Origin: Thermaerobacillus caldiproteolyticus | GTDB lineage: Bacteria; Bacillota; Bacilli; Bacillales; Anoxybacillaceae | Assembly (NCBI RefSeq): GCF_013761245.1 | Contig: NZ_JACDUT010000005.1 | Span: forward strand, 216,169 to 280,168 | Direction of reading: 5' to 3' | DNA length: 64,000 nt | In this document: positions 48,065-58,002 of the stretch, in pieces | Layout of the letters: the number at the start of each line of letters is the position of its first letter | Numbering within the stretch: position 1 is the stretch's first letter | Position numbers and translations under genes: made by a program | Notes under the pieces: model-generated | Told to the model about the DNA's origin: nothing | The model's database searches: none | What the model saw: only the letters and a program-made list of their open reading frames with translations

Positions 48065-49912
48065 TTGGCGGAACATTCCTCGATTACATCATTATTGATC
48101 GTGATGATCGTTGCGTTTTTCACTCCGATTTTGTTGCATCGCTTTCGTCTGCAAGTGATTCCCGTAGTAGTGGCGGAAATTATTGCGGGGATTCTTATCG
48201 GAAAAACAGGATTTGATCTTGTTAAGCCGGACATGTGGCTAGAAACATTATCAACATTAGGGTTTCTGTTTCTTATGTTTTTAAGCGGGCTGGAGATCGA
48301 CTTTTCTTCGTTTGCACGCAAGCCGAATTCCCGTCAGAAAGGAAACGAACCGAATCCGTTTCTTCTAGCATCATTGATTTTTGTCGCCATTTTCATTTTG
48401 TCGCTCGCGCTTTCGTATTTGTTCGTTCTCGCAGGCTATATTGATAACGCCTTTTTAATGACGTTAATTATTTCGACGATTTCTCTTGGGGTTGTTGTTC
48501 CAACATTAAAAGATGCCCAACTGATGAAAACGACGATTGGGCAAACGATTTTGCTTGTCGCTGTCATTGCTGATTTAGTGACGATGATTTTGCTGGCTGT
48601 GTTTGTATCCATGTACGAACCAAGTCATGGGAACACATGGCTCCTTCTCGTTTTGTTTGCCGCAGGTGTTGTGTTTTATTTTGTCGGCAAACATTTTCAA
48701 CGTCGTTCTTTTGTCGAGACGATGGCAAAAGGGACGATTCAAATTGGCACGCGCGCGGTATTTGCATTAATTATCGTGCTTGTTGCTTTATCGGAAAAAC
48801 TGGGGGCAGAAAATATTTTAGGCGCTTTTTTAGCAGGAGTGCTCGTGTCATTGTTGTCGCCGAACCAAGATTTAGTGCATAAACTCGATTCGTTTGGTTA
48901 TGGATTTTTTATTCCGATTTTTTTTGTGATGGTCGGTGTCAATTTAGATTTGCGATCTCTGTTGACAGAACCGAAAATTTTAGCGTTAATCCCGCTCTTG
49001 TTTTTGGCGCTTGTCATTTCGAAAGTGGTGCCTGTCTATATGCTCCGCATTTGGTATGATGTGAAAACGACGCTCGCATCTGCCTTTTTGCTTGTGTCCA
49101 CTCTTTCCCTTGTCATTGCAGCAGCAACGATTGCCGAACGGATAGGCGTGCTTAATTCCGATATGAAAGGGGCATTAATTTTAGTTGCGGTGCTTACTAG
49201 TATTGTTTCACCGATTTTGTTCAAAAAGCTGTATGAAAAACCGAATGAGGACGCTCATAAAATTACAGTCAAATTAATTGGTACGAATCAGTTTACCCTT
49301 TCTGTGACACGAGAGTTGAACGAACATCTATATGATGTCACGCTTTATCATATTAAGCAGGAGAAGTTAGAGTTGCCGGTATCGGATCACGTCTTTCCAA
49401 TTGTCGATATTGAAGATTATTCACTCGAAACATTAGAAAAGCATAGTGCGTTTGCGACGGATGTGCTTGTTGTCTTCACTGGAGATGAGAAATTGAATGC
49501 TCAGCTTGCTTTATCCGCGAAAGAACGCCATGTCGAGCGGGTGATTGCATTAGCAGAGACACCGGAACAAGTAGAGCAACTAAAAGCCCAAGAAGTAGAA
49601 GTGATGTCGGTTTTACTATCGACGAAGGCTGTATTACAAGCATACATCGAATCTCCGCGTGTAGCCCGTATGCTTACGAACAAAGATGTTGCCTTTTATG
49701 AGATTACGCTGAATAATTTAGTCTATGAAGGGATTCTGCTAAGGCAGCTTCCATTTATGGGCGACTGCATTATCGTCCGTATTTTCCGCGGCAATGATTC
49801 GCTCATTCCTCATGGCGATACAGAATTGCATATGGGCGATCGCCTCATTGTCACAGGTTCGAAAGAGTACGTGGCAGAGCTGCGGGAGTTATTGGAATAC
49901 TGCAAGAAGTAA
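48065..49912 (+). CDS. Kef-type CPA2 monovalent cation/proton antiporter
   Basis: This 615-residue membrane antiporter has 12-13 helices in the first ~390 residues, with FLFLMFLSGLEIDFS, ENILGAFLAGVLVS and FFIPIFFVMVGVNLDL typical of CPA2 carriers. A TrkA-N-like cytoplasmic domain (about 400-515; KLIGTNQFTLSVTRELNE) and a TrkA-C domain (about 530-612; LPFMGDCIIVRIFRG, GDRLIVTG) follow. These ligand-binding domains gate K+ or Na+ efflux. The glycine-rich Rossmann motif is poorly conserved, so nucleotide binding is uncertain. TTG 48065 has AAAGGAGG at 48051-48058. Confidence 0.92.
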   Translation: MAEHSSITSLLIVMIVAFFTPILLHRFRLQVIPVVVAEIIAGILIGKTGFDLVKPDMWLETLSTLGFLFLMFLSGLEIDFSSFARKPNSRQKGNEPNPFLLASLIFVAIFILSLALSYLFVLAGYIDNAFLMTLIISTISLGVVVPTLKDAQLMKTTIGQTILLVAVIADLVTMILLAVFVSMYEPSHGNTWLLLVLFAAGVVFYFVGKHFQRRSFVETMAKGTIQIGTRAVFALIIVLVALSEKLGAENILGAFLAGVLVSLLSPNQDLVHKLDSFGYGFFIPIFFVMVGVNLDLRSLLTEPKILALIPLLFLALVISKVVPVYMLRIWYDVKTTLASAFLLVSTLSLVIAAATIAERIGVLNSDMKGALILVAVLTSIVSPILFKKLYEKPNEDAHKITVKLIGTNQFTLSVTRELNEHLYDVTLYHIKQEKLELPVSDHVFPIVDIEDYSLETLEKHSAFATDVLVVFTGDEKLNAQLALSAKERHVERVIALAETPEQVEQLKAQEVEVMSVLLSTKAVLQAYIESPRVARMLTNKDVAFYEITLNNLVYEGILLRQLPFMGDCIIVRIFRGNDSLIPHGDTELHMGDRLIVTGSKEYVAELRELLEYCKK

Positions 49913-50220
49913 TGTTAGGTAGAGTAGATTCGTTTCTGTCAATTTGGAATGAACGTTAACTATTATGTTTGTTATGTTCGTTCGCATCGTCGGAGCGCAT
50001 GTGTTTAATTAAAGAATCAGCAGTAGTATCATTTGTGATCGGTGTGCTTTTAGTCGCGTCGCATGGACGACAAAGAATCATTGTTGAAATCAATACAAAA
50101 TGAGTGTTGTCCCCTTCTCTGCTTTGTGAAGAACCATAAAGTTGGGAAGGGGGACTTTTATCAAAAAGCTATTTCTATTAGACTGAATATTCAGATATAA
50201 TAAGTATGAACGAAAGGGGG
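49913..50220. other. Intergenic stretch with a terminator-like hairpin
   Basis: No gene. GTCCCCTTCTC near 50112-50122 pairs with GGGAAGGGGGAC near 50143-50154, followed by TTTTA. This is a likely terminator for the antiporter transcript. Confidence 0.6.
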
Positions 50221-50231
50221 GAGAGGGTGTT

Positions 50232-51209
50232 ATGGAACTGCAAACACAACTGGAGAGGCGAAGACGGACGCGGAGTGTGATTGTGCCATCTCTTCTTGTT
50301 TTGCTGATTCTTGCCGTTTTTGCCTGCATCGGCATTTCCATTTATGTAGGTTGGCAATTGACGCATAAGGAACGCAAGCAGATTCTCGAAACGCCAAGCG
50401 ATTATGGGATGACTTGTCAAGATGCGGAATTTATAAGTAAAGACGGGAAAACGAAGTTAAAAGGATGGGTCATTGAACCGGAGAAACAAGCGAAAATGAC
50501 GGTCATTTTTTCACATGGATACGGCGGCAATCGCTATGAGCCGAACGTTCCATTTCTTCCGCTGGCACAGCGTCTCGTGACCGAAGGATACCGAATTATT
50601 ATGTTCGATTTCCGGGCTAGTGGCGAATCAGGTGGAGACATGATTACACTTGGAGCAAAAGAGAAATATGATTTGTTAGGGGTCATTGATTATGCGAAAC
50701 ACCACTATTCAGAGCCGATTGTGCTTTATGGTGTTTCGATGGGGGCAGCAACGTCGATTTTAGCTGCAGGGATGAGTGAAGATGTAAAAGGAGTCATTGC
50801 CGATAGCTCGTTTAGCGACCTAGAAGGATATTTGCGAACATATATGCCGGTTTGGACACATTTGCCGAATGTTCCGTTTACATATTTAATTTTAACACTC
50901 ATTCCGATGTTGACCGAACTAGATCCGAGTGAATCGGTGCCGATGAATGCATTAGACAACGTTGCTCCACGCCCGATTTTATTCATCCACAGCAAAGCTG
51001 ATTCATCTATCCCGTACGAGGAAAGTGTAAAAATGTACAAAAAACACCCAGACGTATTTGAACTATGGCTCACCAAAAAAGCGAAGCATGTGAAAAGCTT
51101 TGAAATGTACAAGAGCGAATATACAAAGAAAGTGCTAGATTTTTTGCAGAAATTACAAAAGGAGAACGAAAATGAAGCGAGTAGATGTGGTATATGTACT
51201 TTTGTATGA
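50232..51209 (+). CDS. Membrane-anchored alpha/beta hydrolase (YqkD-like)
   Basis: This 325-residue hydrolase has one N-terminal membrane helix (about 17-40) and an alpha/beta domain outside or at the membrane. [13 protein letters not shown] forms the oxyanion region, YGVSMGAAT the nucleophile elbow (Ser in GVSMG), [11 protein letters not shown] the acid and KAKHVKSF the His. It resembles Bacillus YqkD. The substrate is unknown. ATG 50232 has GGGGGGAGAGGG upstream. Its 3' end overlaps the Nudix gene by 38 bases. Confidence 0.9.
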   Translation: MELQTQLERRRRTRSVIVPSLLVLLILAVFACIGISIYVGWQLTHKERKQILETPSDYGMTCQDAEFISKDGKTKLKGWVIEPEKQAKMTVIFSHGYGGNRYEPNVPFLPLAQRLVTEGYRIIMFDFRASGESGGDMITLGAKEKYDLLGVIDYAKHHYSEPIVLYGVSMGAATSILAAGMSEDVKGVIADSSFSDLEGYLRTYMPVWTHLPNVPFTYLILTLIPMLTELDPSESVPMNALDNVAPRPILFIHSKADSSIPYEESVKMYKKHPDVFELWLTKKAKHVKSFEMYKSEYTKKVLDFLQKLQKENENEASRCGICTFV

Positions 51210-51582
51210 CGAAGTGAACCAAAAAGTGCTGATGGTGTTCAACAAAAGAGGAACATGGTCATTGCCCGGAGGTGGAGTTGAGAGAGGAGAAACGCTAAAA
51301 GAAGCAGCGATTCGAGAGGTGAAAGAAGAGACGGGATACGATATAGCTGTTAGTGACATCGTTGCACTCGATGAAGCGTTAATGGATGACAATCATGTCT
51401 TTTTTATCACTTTTCGTGGAACCATTGTTCAAGCGCCGGAAACGATGTCAGGCGATGAAAACGTTCTCGATGTTCAATGGGTCGATGTGGAAAAAGCCGA
51501 AAAGATGATGCCGTATCATCCAAATGGAATTCGTGGTTTTCTCAAGAAAACATGTGGTGCAGAGTATAAGATTCAGAGATAA
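51172..51582 (+). CDS. Nudix hydrolase
   Basis: This 136-residue single-domain enzyme cleaves nucleoside diphosphates linked to another group. The full Nudix box [26 protein letters not shown] is represented by [20 protein letters not shown] and the following ETGYD, at about residues 36-61. ATG 51172 lies inside the hydrolase gene behind AAGGAGAACG, so the two are translationally coupled. Substrate not deducible. Confidence 0.93.
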   Translation: MKRVDVVYVLLYDEVNQKVLMVFNKRGTWSLPGGGVERGETLKEAAIREVKEETGYDIAVSDIVALDEALMDDNHVFFITFRGTIVQAPETMSGDENVLDVQWVDVEKAEKMMPYHPNGIRGFLKKTCGAEYKIQR

Positions 51583-51593
51583 AGGATTTTGAT

Positions 51594-51632
51594 TGAAGGA
51601 TGCTGCGATTCATTAGGCATCCTTTTTTGCAA
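51594..51632 (+). terminator. Terminator after the Nudix gene
   Basis: The stem AAGGATGC / GCATCCTT is followed by a T-run (TTTTTTG). Confidence 0.85.
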
Positions 51633-51639
51633 GATAAGA

Positions 51640-52240
51640 AAGTATAAATGTGGAACAAAATTGGTCTAGCTTCAGCGCTCAACCAGCTTGCTTCTTGAAT
51701 AGTCATCCCATGCAGCACTTGCGTAAAGCATGATTTGAAAGGAGATAATTTACGCAGCTCGGGGCCAAATCCGCCCCTCGGGATAGAGCCATCTAGCGGG
51801 TAAAAAACATTTGTCCATCACACTTTAGAGGGTACTTGCGCTTTTCTTACTAGTGATTGTATGTTGTTGCAGAGAGAACGCTCACAAAAAAAACATAAGC
51901 GGCAGCAGGCGATCGTAAAGAAAAGGGTAAATACAAGAAATAGCCGTTTTCTTTTTGGACCTGCCGCCACTATCGCTTGGATAAGGCGAAACAAAATAAG
52001 GAGAAGAAACGTGAAAACACTGGAGCACCCGAATTAAACCATTCGAATCGATCAAGATGAAAAAATCCGGTTTTGTATTGAATGAACAGCGTAACGATGA
52101 CAAACGCAACAAGCAAGACATATTTTTGTAACGCCCTTAAGCAATACAAACACATCGCTAAATAGATCAACACAATCAATTCTTTGCATATAACTCCTTT
52201 TTTTGGATTATAATTCTAACTATATAATAAGCCTTCTTTA
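51640..52240. other. Gene-poor stretch
   Basis: The start (51660-51720, CTAGCTTCAGCGCTCAACCA) looks like an interspersed Bacillaceae repeat, but only one copy is in the window. On the minus strand a 69-codon frame (51970-52179) has two hydrophobic segments (KYVLLVAFVIVTLFIQY) and AAGGAG upstream at 14 bases. It could be a small membrane protein; support is too weak for a gene call. Confidence 0.35.
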
Positions 52241-52266
52241 TTCGTCATAATGGAGGTGATCTCATC

Positions 52267-52935
52267 ATGTGCGGAAGGTTTTCATTAACCGGAAATACAG
52301 AACAGTTAGCGCGATATTTCCATTTTCAATATGTTGGGAACATAGAGCCGCGATTTAACATTGCTCCGAGCCAAAATGTGTTGACAATAGTGGAAAATAG
52401 AGGGGAAAGAGTAGGAAAGATGATGAAATGGGGACTTGTACCGTATTGGGCGGATGATCCAAAAATCGGCTTTAAGATGATTAACGCAAGAGCGGAAACG
52501 GTTGATGAAAAAGCAAGTTTTAAGCATGCTTTTAAAAAGAGAAGATGTTTAATTCTCGCTGATGGTTTTTACGAGTGGAAAAAAGAAGGGAACAAAAAGA
52601 TACCGCACCGATTTACGCTAAAAAGCGAACGACCTTTTGCTTTTGCGGGTCTTTGGGAGAAGTGGGACAAACATGGCGATTCAATGTATACGTGTACGAT
52701 CATCACCACAAAAGCAAATGAACTTGTTAAAGAGGTTCACGAGCGAATGCCCGTCATACTCCCTAAAGAATGGGAGGAAGTTTGGCTTGATCCGGCGATA
52801 GACGATACTGAGTATTTGAAATCGTTATTGCGGCCGTATCCAGCGGAAGAAATGAAAATGTATAGAGTATCCACAGCAGTCAATTCAGCAAAAAACGATG
52901 TAGAAGAATGTGTAAAGCCGATTAACAGCCGTTAG
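52267..52935 (+). CDS. SRAP-domain protein (HMCES/YedK family)
   Basis: This 222-residue protein forms a covalent DNA-protein crosslink with abasic sites in single-stranded DNA and so protects them. Cys2 (MCGRFSLTG, exposed after Met removal) is the attacking residue. NIAPSQNVLTI, NARAETVDEK, ILADGFYEWKKE (catalytic Glu) and HERMPVIL (His) complete the active site. GGAGG lies at 52251-52255. Monocistronic. No SOS box was clearly visible in the 60 bases upstream. Confidence 0.95.
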   Translation: MCGRFSLTGNTEQLARYFHFQYVGNIEPRFNIAPSQNVLTIVENRGERVGKMMKWGLVPYWADDPKIGFKMINARAETVDEKASFKHAFKKRRCLILADGFYEWKKEGNKKIPHRFTLKSERPFAFAGLWEKWDKHGDSMYTCTIITTKANELVKEVHERMPVILPKEWEEVWLDPAIDDTEYLKSLLRPYPAEEMKMYRVSTAVNSAKNDVEECVKPINSR

Positions 52936-53065
52936 ACTCTTTCTATTCTTATTATACCAAGTGCTTGCAGATGGATTGGAGTATATAAACAAGTGACGTG
53001 GAGCACACATACTTTGTTGTAGCCCTTAGGTTAATATGTCGCTGGATTATGAAGTTTATGAAATC

Positions 53066-53105
53066 AAAAGCGTCTGTCTGAGCGAGGACAGGCGTTTGAT
53101 TTTTG
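53066..53105 (+). terminator. Hairpin before the DCC protein gene
   Basis: AGCGTCTGTC pairs with GACAGGCGTT around TGAGCGAG, then GATTTTT. It likely ends the SRAP transcript. Confidence 0.7.
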
Positions 53106-53145
53106 CCGTACAATGATAAAAAGAAATGAAAATAGGAGGTTTTTG

Positions 53146-53538
53146 ATGGAACCAATCATCCTGTTTGATGGGATCTGCAACTTCTGTAACGCAAGCGTTC
53201 ATTTTATTATAAAACGAGACCCACAAGCTCGGTTCCGTTTTGCACCATTGCAGAGCGAAGCGGGGAAGAAGATGTTAACAAAGTATGGAATTCCTGAGGA
53301 TATGGGCAGCTTGATAGTAATTGACGGAGAGAGGTACTATACGAAATCTAGTGCGGCGTTAAGAGTATGCAAGCATCTTAAAGGATTTTGGAAGTTGTTT
53401 TATGTATTTATTCTAGTTCCGCGTCCAATTCGTGATCGTTTTTATCATTTTATTGCTGAAAATAGATACAAGTGGTTTGGGAAAAGAGAGGGTTGTATGA
53501 TTCCAACTCCGGATATTCGAAAAAGATTTTTAGAGTAG
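53146..53538 (+). CDS. DCC-family thiol-disulfide oxidoreductase-like protein (DUF393, YuxK-like)
   Basis: This 130-residue protein has the family motif DGICNFC (Asp8, Cys11, Cys14: the DxxCxxC that gives DCC its name) in a thioredoxin-like context. FAPLQSEAGKK and TKSSAALRVCKHL are further family pieces. A hydrophobic segment (LFYVFILVPRPIRD) near residue 90 may lie against the membrane. ATG 53146 follows AGGAGG; the longer in-frame start at 53113 has none. Redox role inferred from the family. Confidence 0.9.
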   Translation: MEPIILFDGICNFCNASVHFIIKRDPQARFRFAPLQSEAGKKMLTKYGIPEDMGSLIVIDGERYYTKSSAALRVCKHLKGFWKLFYVFILVPRPIRDRFYHFIAENRYKWFGKREGCMIPTPDIRKRFLE

Positions 53539-53730
53539 AATCTAAGATTAAGATCTTCGATACAGAAAACAGTTAATAGAAGAGGGATAAGTAATTGTAC
53601 TGAGAGTGTGTAATGGTTGATTATCTAGGTGAATTCTGGCACATAGTTGCAGGGATGGCTGAACTTGTTGTTTGATCCTTCTTTGTTTCACATTGAAACA
53701 GAGCTTTTTGACAATATGTTCTTATTTATA

Positions 53731-53786
53731 AGCAGAATCTTTCTCAATATGTTCATCACATTAAATTTGAGAAGGATTCTGCTTTT
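53731..53786. terminator. Long inverted repeat with T-run
   Basis: A 17-base stem AGCAGAATCTTTCTCAA (53731-53747) / TTGAGAAGGATTCTGCT (53767-53783) with one G-U pair is followed by TTTT. It insulates the metallophore operon from upstream transcription. Confidence 0.8.
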
Positions 53787-53812
53787 CATTTAAAAATTTA
53801 TTCAAAACTATA

Positions 53813-53868
53813 TTTACAATAAAGGCAAAATTATGTAACATATTAAATGAAAATAGTAATCATTACGA
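53813..53868 (+). promoter_or_regulatory. Promoter with Zur-type operator for the metallophore operon
   Basis: TTTACA (53813-53818), 17-base spacer, TAACAT (53836-53841). Immediately downstream of the expected start of transcription, TAGTAATCATTACGA (53854-53868) matches the Bacillus Zur box core TCGTAATNATTACGA at 14 of 15 positions. The operon is therefore probably repressed by Zn-Zur and induced by zinc starvation. Confidence 0.8.
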
Positions 53869-53885
53869 ATTGTGTAGGTGAGAAA

Positions 53886-55406
53886 ATGCTTCAATATGTC
53901 AAAAGAACATTGATACTTCTCATAATTTTTATGCTGGTCGGATGTTCACTATCTTCCTCTGGAGAAGAAGAGAAGGGCGGAAAGGAATTAACATTGCTTT
54001 TTAGTTTCCCGACAAATACAATCGACCCGCACTTAGACAGTAATTATACGATGGTTCGTGCGGGAGTGGGAGAGACGCTTGTAAAGATTAGTGAACAGTT
54101 AGAAATAGAGCCTTGGCTGGCCGAAGAATGGGAAAGTAAAGATGGACAAAATTGGACTTTCAAAATTAGGAAAGGAATTACGTTTCATAATGGAAAAAAA
54201 GTTGATGCGCAGGCGGTGAAGGCGTCTTTGGAAAGAGCTATCAAAGATAGTCCAGCCGTAAAAGCTGCATTAAAAATCCGCAAGATGGAAGCGGACGGAC
54301 AATTGCTAACCATTCAAACAGAAGGTGTATTTCCGCAATTTCCTTCAGAGCTAGTTCACCCTAACACAGCGATCATTGATGTTACCGAAAAAGACTTTGA
54401 TAAAAAGCCAATTGGTACAGGGCCATTTAAGATATCTTCTTTCGAGCCTGGGGTGGCACTGAAAGTCGAACGTTTTGAAAAGTATTGGGATGGAAAAGTA
54501 AAGCTTGATAAAGCAACGTTTTCCTTTAATGAGGATGCCAATGCACGACTAATGGCACTTCGATCAGGAGATGCGGATATTATTTTTAGACCGCCGGTTG
54601 AAAATCTCGAACAGCTAAAAGAAGAAAAAGTAAAAGTAGAGTCTGTTCCAGGATTGCGCACACATCAGTTAATCTTTAATATGGACAGTCCATATATGAA
54701 AGATGGGAATATACGTAAAGCCATTGATGCATTAGTTGATCGCAAAGAGATTGTTGAACATATTTTAAACGGACATGCAGTTGAAGCAAAAGGTCCTTTT
54801 TTGACAGACTTTCCGTTCGCGCCGTCTTATGAAGAGAAGAAAGGCGGAATCGAAGTGGCGAAACAATATTTTATACAAGCAGGCTTTCAAGTGGAAAACG
54901 GAAAACTTACGAAAGATGGAAAATCGGTTCGGTTGAAAGTGCTCACGTACTCATCACGTCCGGAACTTCCTTTAACTGTACAAATTCTCCAATCAAAGGC
55001 GAAGGAACTCGGAATCGAGATGACGATTCAACAAGTTGAAAATATTGATGAGTATTTAGCGGACAATGATGATTGGGATTTTGCTACATACAGCAGTTTA
55101 ACGGCCCCTCGTGGTGATGCGGCATACTTTTTGAACGCGACATACATGCCGAATGGAGCGCTAAACTACGCAAATATCAACCATCCGGAATTAACAGCTA
55201 TCATTCATCAATTAAACCAAACGTTGGAGGCGAACGAACGGGACAAATTAGCAAAAGAAGCATTGAAAATCATTGATAAAGAGACGCTTCATTCCTTTAT
55301 CGTACATCCAAATATTATGGTTGCCTATCGTGACGAAGTAAAAAATTGGGTGACTAGTAAAAGCGAGTATTACATGCTAACTAAAGATTTGGATGTGGTT
55401 AAGTAA
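53886..55406 (+). CDS. NikA/CntA-type metallophore-binding lipoprotein
   Basis: This 506-residue lipoprotein of the oligopeptide/nickel binding family (SBP_bac_5) has signal peptide LKRTLILLIIFMLVGC-like with lipobox LVGC. The mature part shows NTIDPHLDSNYTMVRAGVGE, LAEEWESKDGQNWTFKIRKG and FKISSFEPGVALKVERFE. It captures the metal-metallophore complex for import. ATG 53886 (after GGTGAG) is preferred to ATG 53847, because the longer form would place the Zur box and promoter end within the coding region. First gene of an operon reaching 60936. Oligopeptide binding cannot be excluded from the sequence alone. Confidence 0.88.
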   Translation: MLQYVKRTLILLIIFMLVGCSLSSSGEEEKGGKELTLLFSFPTNTIDPHLDSNYTMVRAGVGETLVKISEQLEIEPWLAEEWESKDGQNWTFKIRKGITFHNGKKVDAQAVKASLERAIKDSPAVKAALKIRKMEADGQLLTIQTEGVFPQFPSELVHPNTAIIDVTEKDFDKKPIGTGPFKISSFEPGVALKVERFEKYWDGKVKLDKATFSFNEDANARLMALRSGDADIIFRPPVENLEQLKEEKVKVESVPGLRTHQLIFNMDSPYMKDGNIRKAIDALVDRKEIVEHILNGHAVEAKGPFLTDFPFAPSYEEKKGGIEVAKQYFIQAGFQVENGKLTKDGKSVRLKVLTYSSRPELPLTVQILQSKAKELGIEMTIQQVENIDEYLADNDDWDFATYSSLTAPRGDAAYFLNATYMPNGALNYANINHPELTAIIHQLNQTLEANERDKLAKEALKIIDKETLHSFIVHPNIMVAYRDEVKNWVTSKSEYYMLTKDLDVVK

Positions 55407-55407
55407 A

Positions 55408-56349
55408 ATGATTCAAATAACGAAAAGATTCATCGAATTCATGCTATTTTTGTTTCTGCTTTCTTTCATCAGCTTTATATTGATCAAACTAGTACCTGGT
55501 GATCCTATCAGACGGATGCTTCAGGTGGATGAAGTGTCCGTTACGAAAGAACAAATAGAAGCGCTAAGAGACGAATTGAAGCTTCATGAGCCTTTATATA
55601 TTCAATATTGGTATTGGTTGAAACGATTTTTTGCATTTGATTTAGGTCATTCTTATATAACAAAGCAGCCAGTTTTGTCTGAGTTGTTATCGAGGTTTCC
55701 GGCGACGATGATGCTCACGTGCGCTTCTTTAATCGTAATGATTCTGATTTCCATCCCTTTAGGAACTTTATCTGCGCTCTATAAAAATAAATGGGTGGAT
55801 CATATAAGCCGTTTGTTTGCACTTGTTGGTTCATCCATTCCTAGCTTTTGGCTGGGGCTCCTTTTCATTGAATTGTTTGCCGTTAGACTCGGTATATTGC
55901 CGAGTATGGGAAAGGGGACGGTGAAACACATCATATTGCCATCGCTTACATTAGGAATCGCAATGTCAGCAGTTTATGTAAGATTGTTGCGCTCCAGTTT
56001 ATTAGAAAGCTTGAATGAGGATTATGTGAAAGCGGCAAGGGCAAGAGGAATTAGTGAAAGACGGATAGTTTTATTCCATGTTTTTCGCCGTTCCTTAATT
56101 CCCGTTGTAACCAATTTCGGGATGAGTATTGGAAGTTTAATAAGCGGTACAGTTGTCATTGAAGTGCTGTTTTCATACCCGGGGATTGGGAAGATGGTGG
56201 TTGATGCGATGATTCGCAGAGATTATCCAGTTATTCAGGGATATGTTTTGTTTATTACGATCTTTATTGTCTTGATTAATATAATTGTTGATATTGGCTA
56301 CCGTTATTTAAACCCTGAGATACGTTTAAAAGGAGTAGAGAGACGTTGA
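55408..56349 (+). CDS. NikB/CntB-type ABC permease
   Basis: This 313-residue permease has six helices and the ATPase-coupling EAA segment EDYVKAARARGISERRIVLF. The N-terminal OppB/DppB domain (LVPGDPIRRML) is present. ATG 55408 begins one base after the binding-protein stop; no good ribosome binding site is visible, so translational coupling is likely. The longer in-frame start at 55393 would overlap the upstream gene. Confidence 0.9.
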   Translation: MIQITKRFIEFMLFLFLLSFISFILIKLVPGDPIRRMLQVDEVSVTKEQIEALRDELKLHEPLYIQYWYWLKRFFAFDLGHSYITKQPVLSELLSRFPATMMLTCASLIVMILISIPLGTLSALYKNKWVDHISRLFALVGSSIPSFWLGLLFIELFAVRLGILPSMGKGTVKHIILPSLTLGIAMSAVYVRLLRSSLLESLNEDYVKAARARGISERRIVLFHVFRRSLIPVVTNFGMSIGSLISGTVVIEVLFSYPGIGKMVVDAMIRRDYPVIQGYVLFITIFIVLINIIVDIGYRYLNPEIRLKGVERR

Positions 56350-57167
56350 AAATCATCAAACAAACGTATCAGATGAACTCGCAATCGCTTCTTTTTATTC
56401 TTGTATTTGCATATTTTCTTGCCATTGTGATAGCTCCTTTATTTACTCCACATGATCCGTTACAAATCAATATGAATGAGCGTCTGCTTAAACCAAGTGA
56501 AGAACATCTTTTTGGTACGGATCATCTTGGACGGGATTTATTCTCGCGCATATTAACAGGAGGGCAAGTAACGGTAGGAACAGGCCTTCTCGTATTGATC
56601 ATTGTATTGCTAGTCGGGGTTCCATTGGGAATGGTGTCAGGCTTTATTGGCGGGCGTTTTGACCGTTATTTTATGAGAATTATAGATTCTTTTATGGCGT
56701 TTCCTGACTTTATTATCGCCATTGTTCTTAGCGGCATTTTAGGTCCTAGTATGTTGAATTTAATCTTTGCGATTGTTGTTGCGAAATGGGGGAGCTATGC
56801 GCGACTCGTTCGCAGCACTGTGTTATCTGAGAAAGAAAAGGATTACGTTTTAATGGCAGTTGTCAATGGTCTAAGCGCTTTTCAAATCATTCGTAAACAT
56901 TTGCTGCCCCATGTAATGGGAAATGTATTAGTTCTCGCGACGTTAGATTTTGGAAAAATCATTTTGATGATTGCTTCCCTATCTTATATTGGCTTAGGAG
57001 CACAGCCGCCAACTCCTGAATGGGGGGCCATGCTTAACGAAAGTACACCGTATGTTCAAAGCTCTCCACATTTAATGATTATTCCAGGCATAGCGATTAT
57101 GTGTACAGTACTCATTTCGAATTTAGTTGGTGATGTTTTGCGAGATCGCTTTGATGTGAAAGGATAA
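56346..57167 (+). CDS. NikC/CntC-type ABC permease
   Basis: This 273-residue permease with six helices shows HLFGTDHLGRDLFSRI (the OppC-type periplasmic motif) and a coupling segment KDYVLMAVVNGLSAFQIIRK. TTG 56346 overlaps the NikB-like stop by 4 bases. It forms the heteromeric pore with the preceding gene product. Confidence 0.92.
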   Translation: MKIIKQTYQMNSQSLLFILVFAYFLAIVIAPLFTPHDPLQINMNERLLKPSEEHLFGTDHLGRDLFSRILTGGQVTVGTGLLVLIIVLLVGVPLGMVSGFIGGRFDRYFMRIIDSFMAFPDFIIAIVLSGILGPSMLNLIFAIVVAKWGSYARLVRSTVLSEKEKDYVLMAVVNGLSAFQIIRKHLLPHVMGNVLVLATLDFGKIILMIASLSYIGLGAQPPTPEWGAMLNESTPYVQSSPHLMIIPGIAIMCTVLISNLVGDVLRDRFDVKG

Positions 57168-57179
57168 AGGGGAGATGAC

Positions 57180-57989
57180 ATGTCATTATTAACTGTTCGT
57201 CACTTGCATATTTCTTGTCGTAATAAACCCATCGTCAAAAATATCGATTTTACTGTCAGACAAGGGGAATGGTTTACGTTAATTGGTGAAAGCGGCAGCG
57301 GCAAAAGTATAACCGCTTCTACTATTGGAGGATTGCTTCCGAAAGAAATGTCGATAGCCGCTGGTCATGTTCTTTTTGATAACAAGGATATTACGCATTT
57401 ATCTAATAAAGAATTTCAGAAATTACGCGGAAAAGAAATTTCTTATGTTTTCCAAGACTATCAAAGCTCGTTGACCCCTTTTATGAAAATAGGAAAACAA
57501 ATGGATGAAATGATCCAAGCTCATTGTTCTTTAACAAAGAATGAAAGAAGAGAAATCGCATTACAGGCATTGGAAGACGTACAACTGCCCACAAAACGTG
57601 TATATAATAGTTACCCTTTTCAGCTAAGCGGCGGACAACTGCAACGTGCCTCCATTGCCATGGCGATCATGCTGAATCCTAAATTACTCATTGCAGATGA
57701 GCCCACAACTGCTCTTGACAGCATTACCGCAGTCCATGTGTTAGAAGTGATTGCAAACATCAAAGAAAAAATAAATTGCGCGATTTTATTTATTACACAT
57801 GATTTAAGGTTGGCTAGAAAATACTCCAATACCATCGCAGTAATGAAACAAGGAGAAATCGTGGAAGCGGGCACGAAAGAAAGTGTTATATACCATCCTA
57901 GCCATCCTTATACGAAGCGGTTATTGGGGGCTGTTCCGACGATCAAGAGCTCAACCTCACCTGCAAAACTTGACTTGATTTTGCAATAG
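57180..57989 (+). CDS. NikD/CntD-type ABC ATPase
   Basis: This 269-residue ATPase has Walker A GESGSGKSITAS, signature LSGGQLQRAS, Walker B LLIADEPTTALD and the C-terminal peptide-transporter region HPYTKRLLGAVPTIK. AAAGGGGAG precedes ATG 57180. It acts with the next ATPase on the permease pair. Confidence 0.93.
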   Translation: MSLLTVRHLHISCRNKPIVKNIDFTVRQGEWFTLIGESGSGKSITASTIGGLLPKEMSIAAGHVLFDNKDITHLSNKEFQKLRGKEISYVFQDYQSSLTPFMKIGKQMDEMIQAHCSLTKNERREIALQALEDVQLPTKRVYNSYPFQLSGGQLQRASIAMAIMLNPKLLIADEPTTALDSITAVHVLEVIANIKEKINCAILFITHDLRLARKYSNTIAVMKQGEIVEAGTKESVIYHPSHPYTKRLLGAVPTIKSSTSPAKLDLILQ

Positions 57990-58002
57990 AAAGGAAAAAG
58001 GC

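Noticed and set aside
53847..53886. Upstream ATG of the binding lipoprotein
   Set aside because: Using it would put the Zur box inside the gene and add residues before a signal peptide that already begins at 53886.
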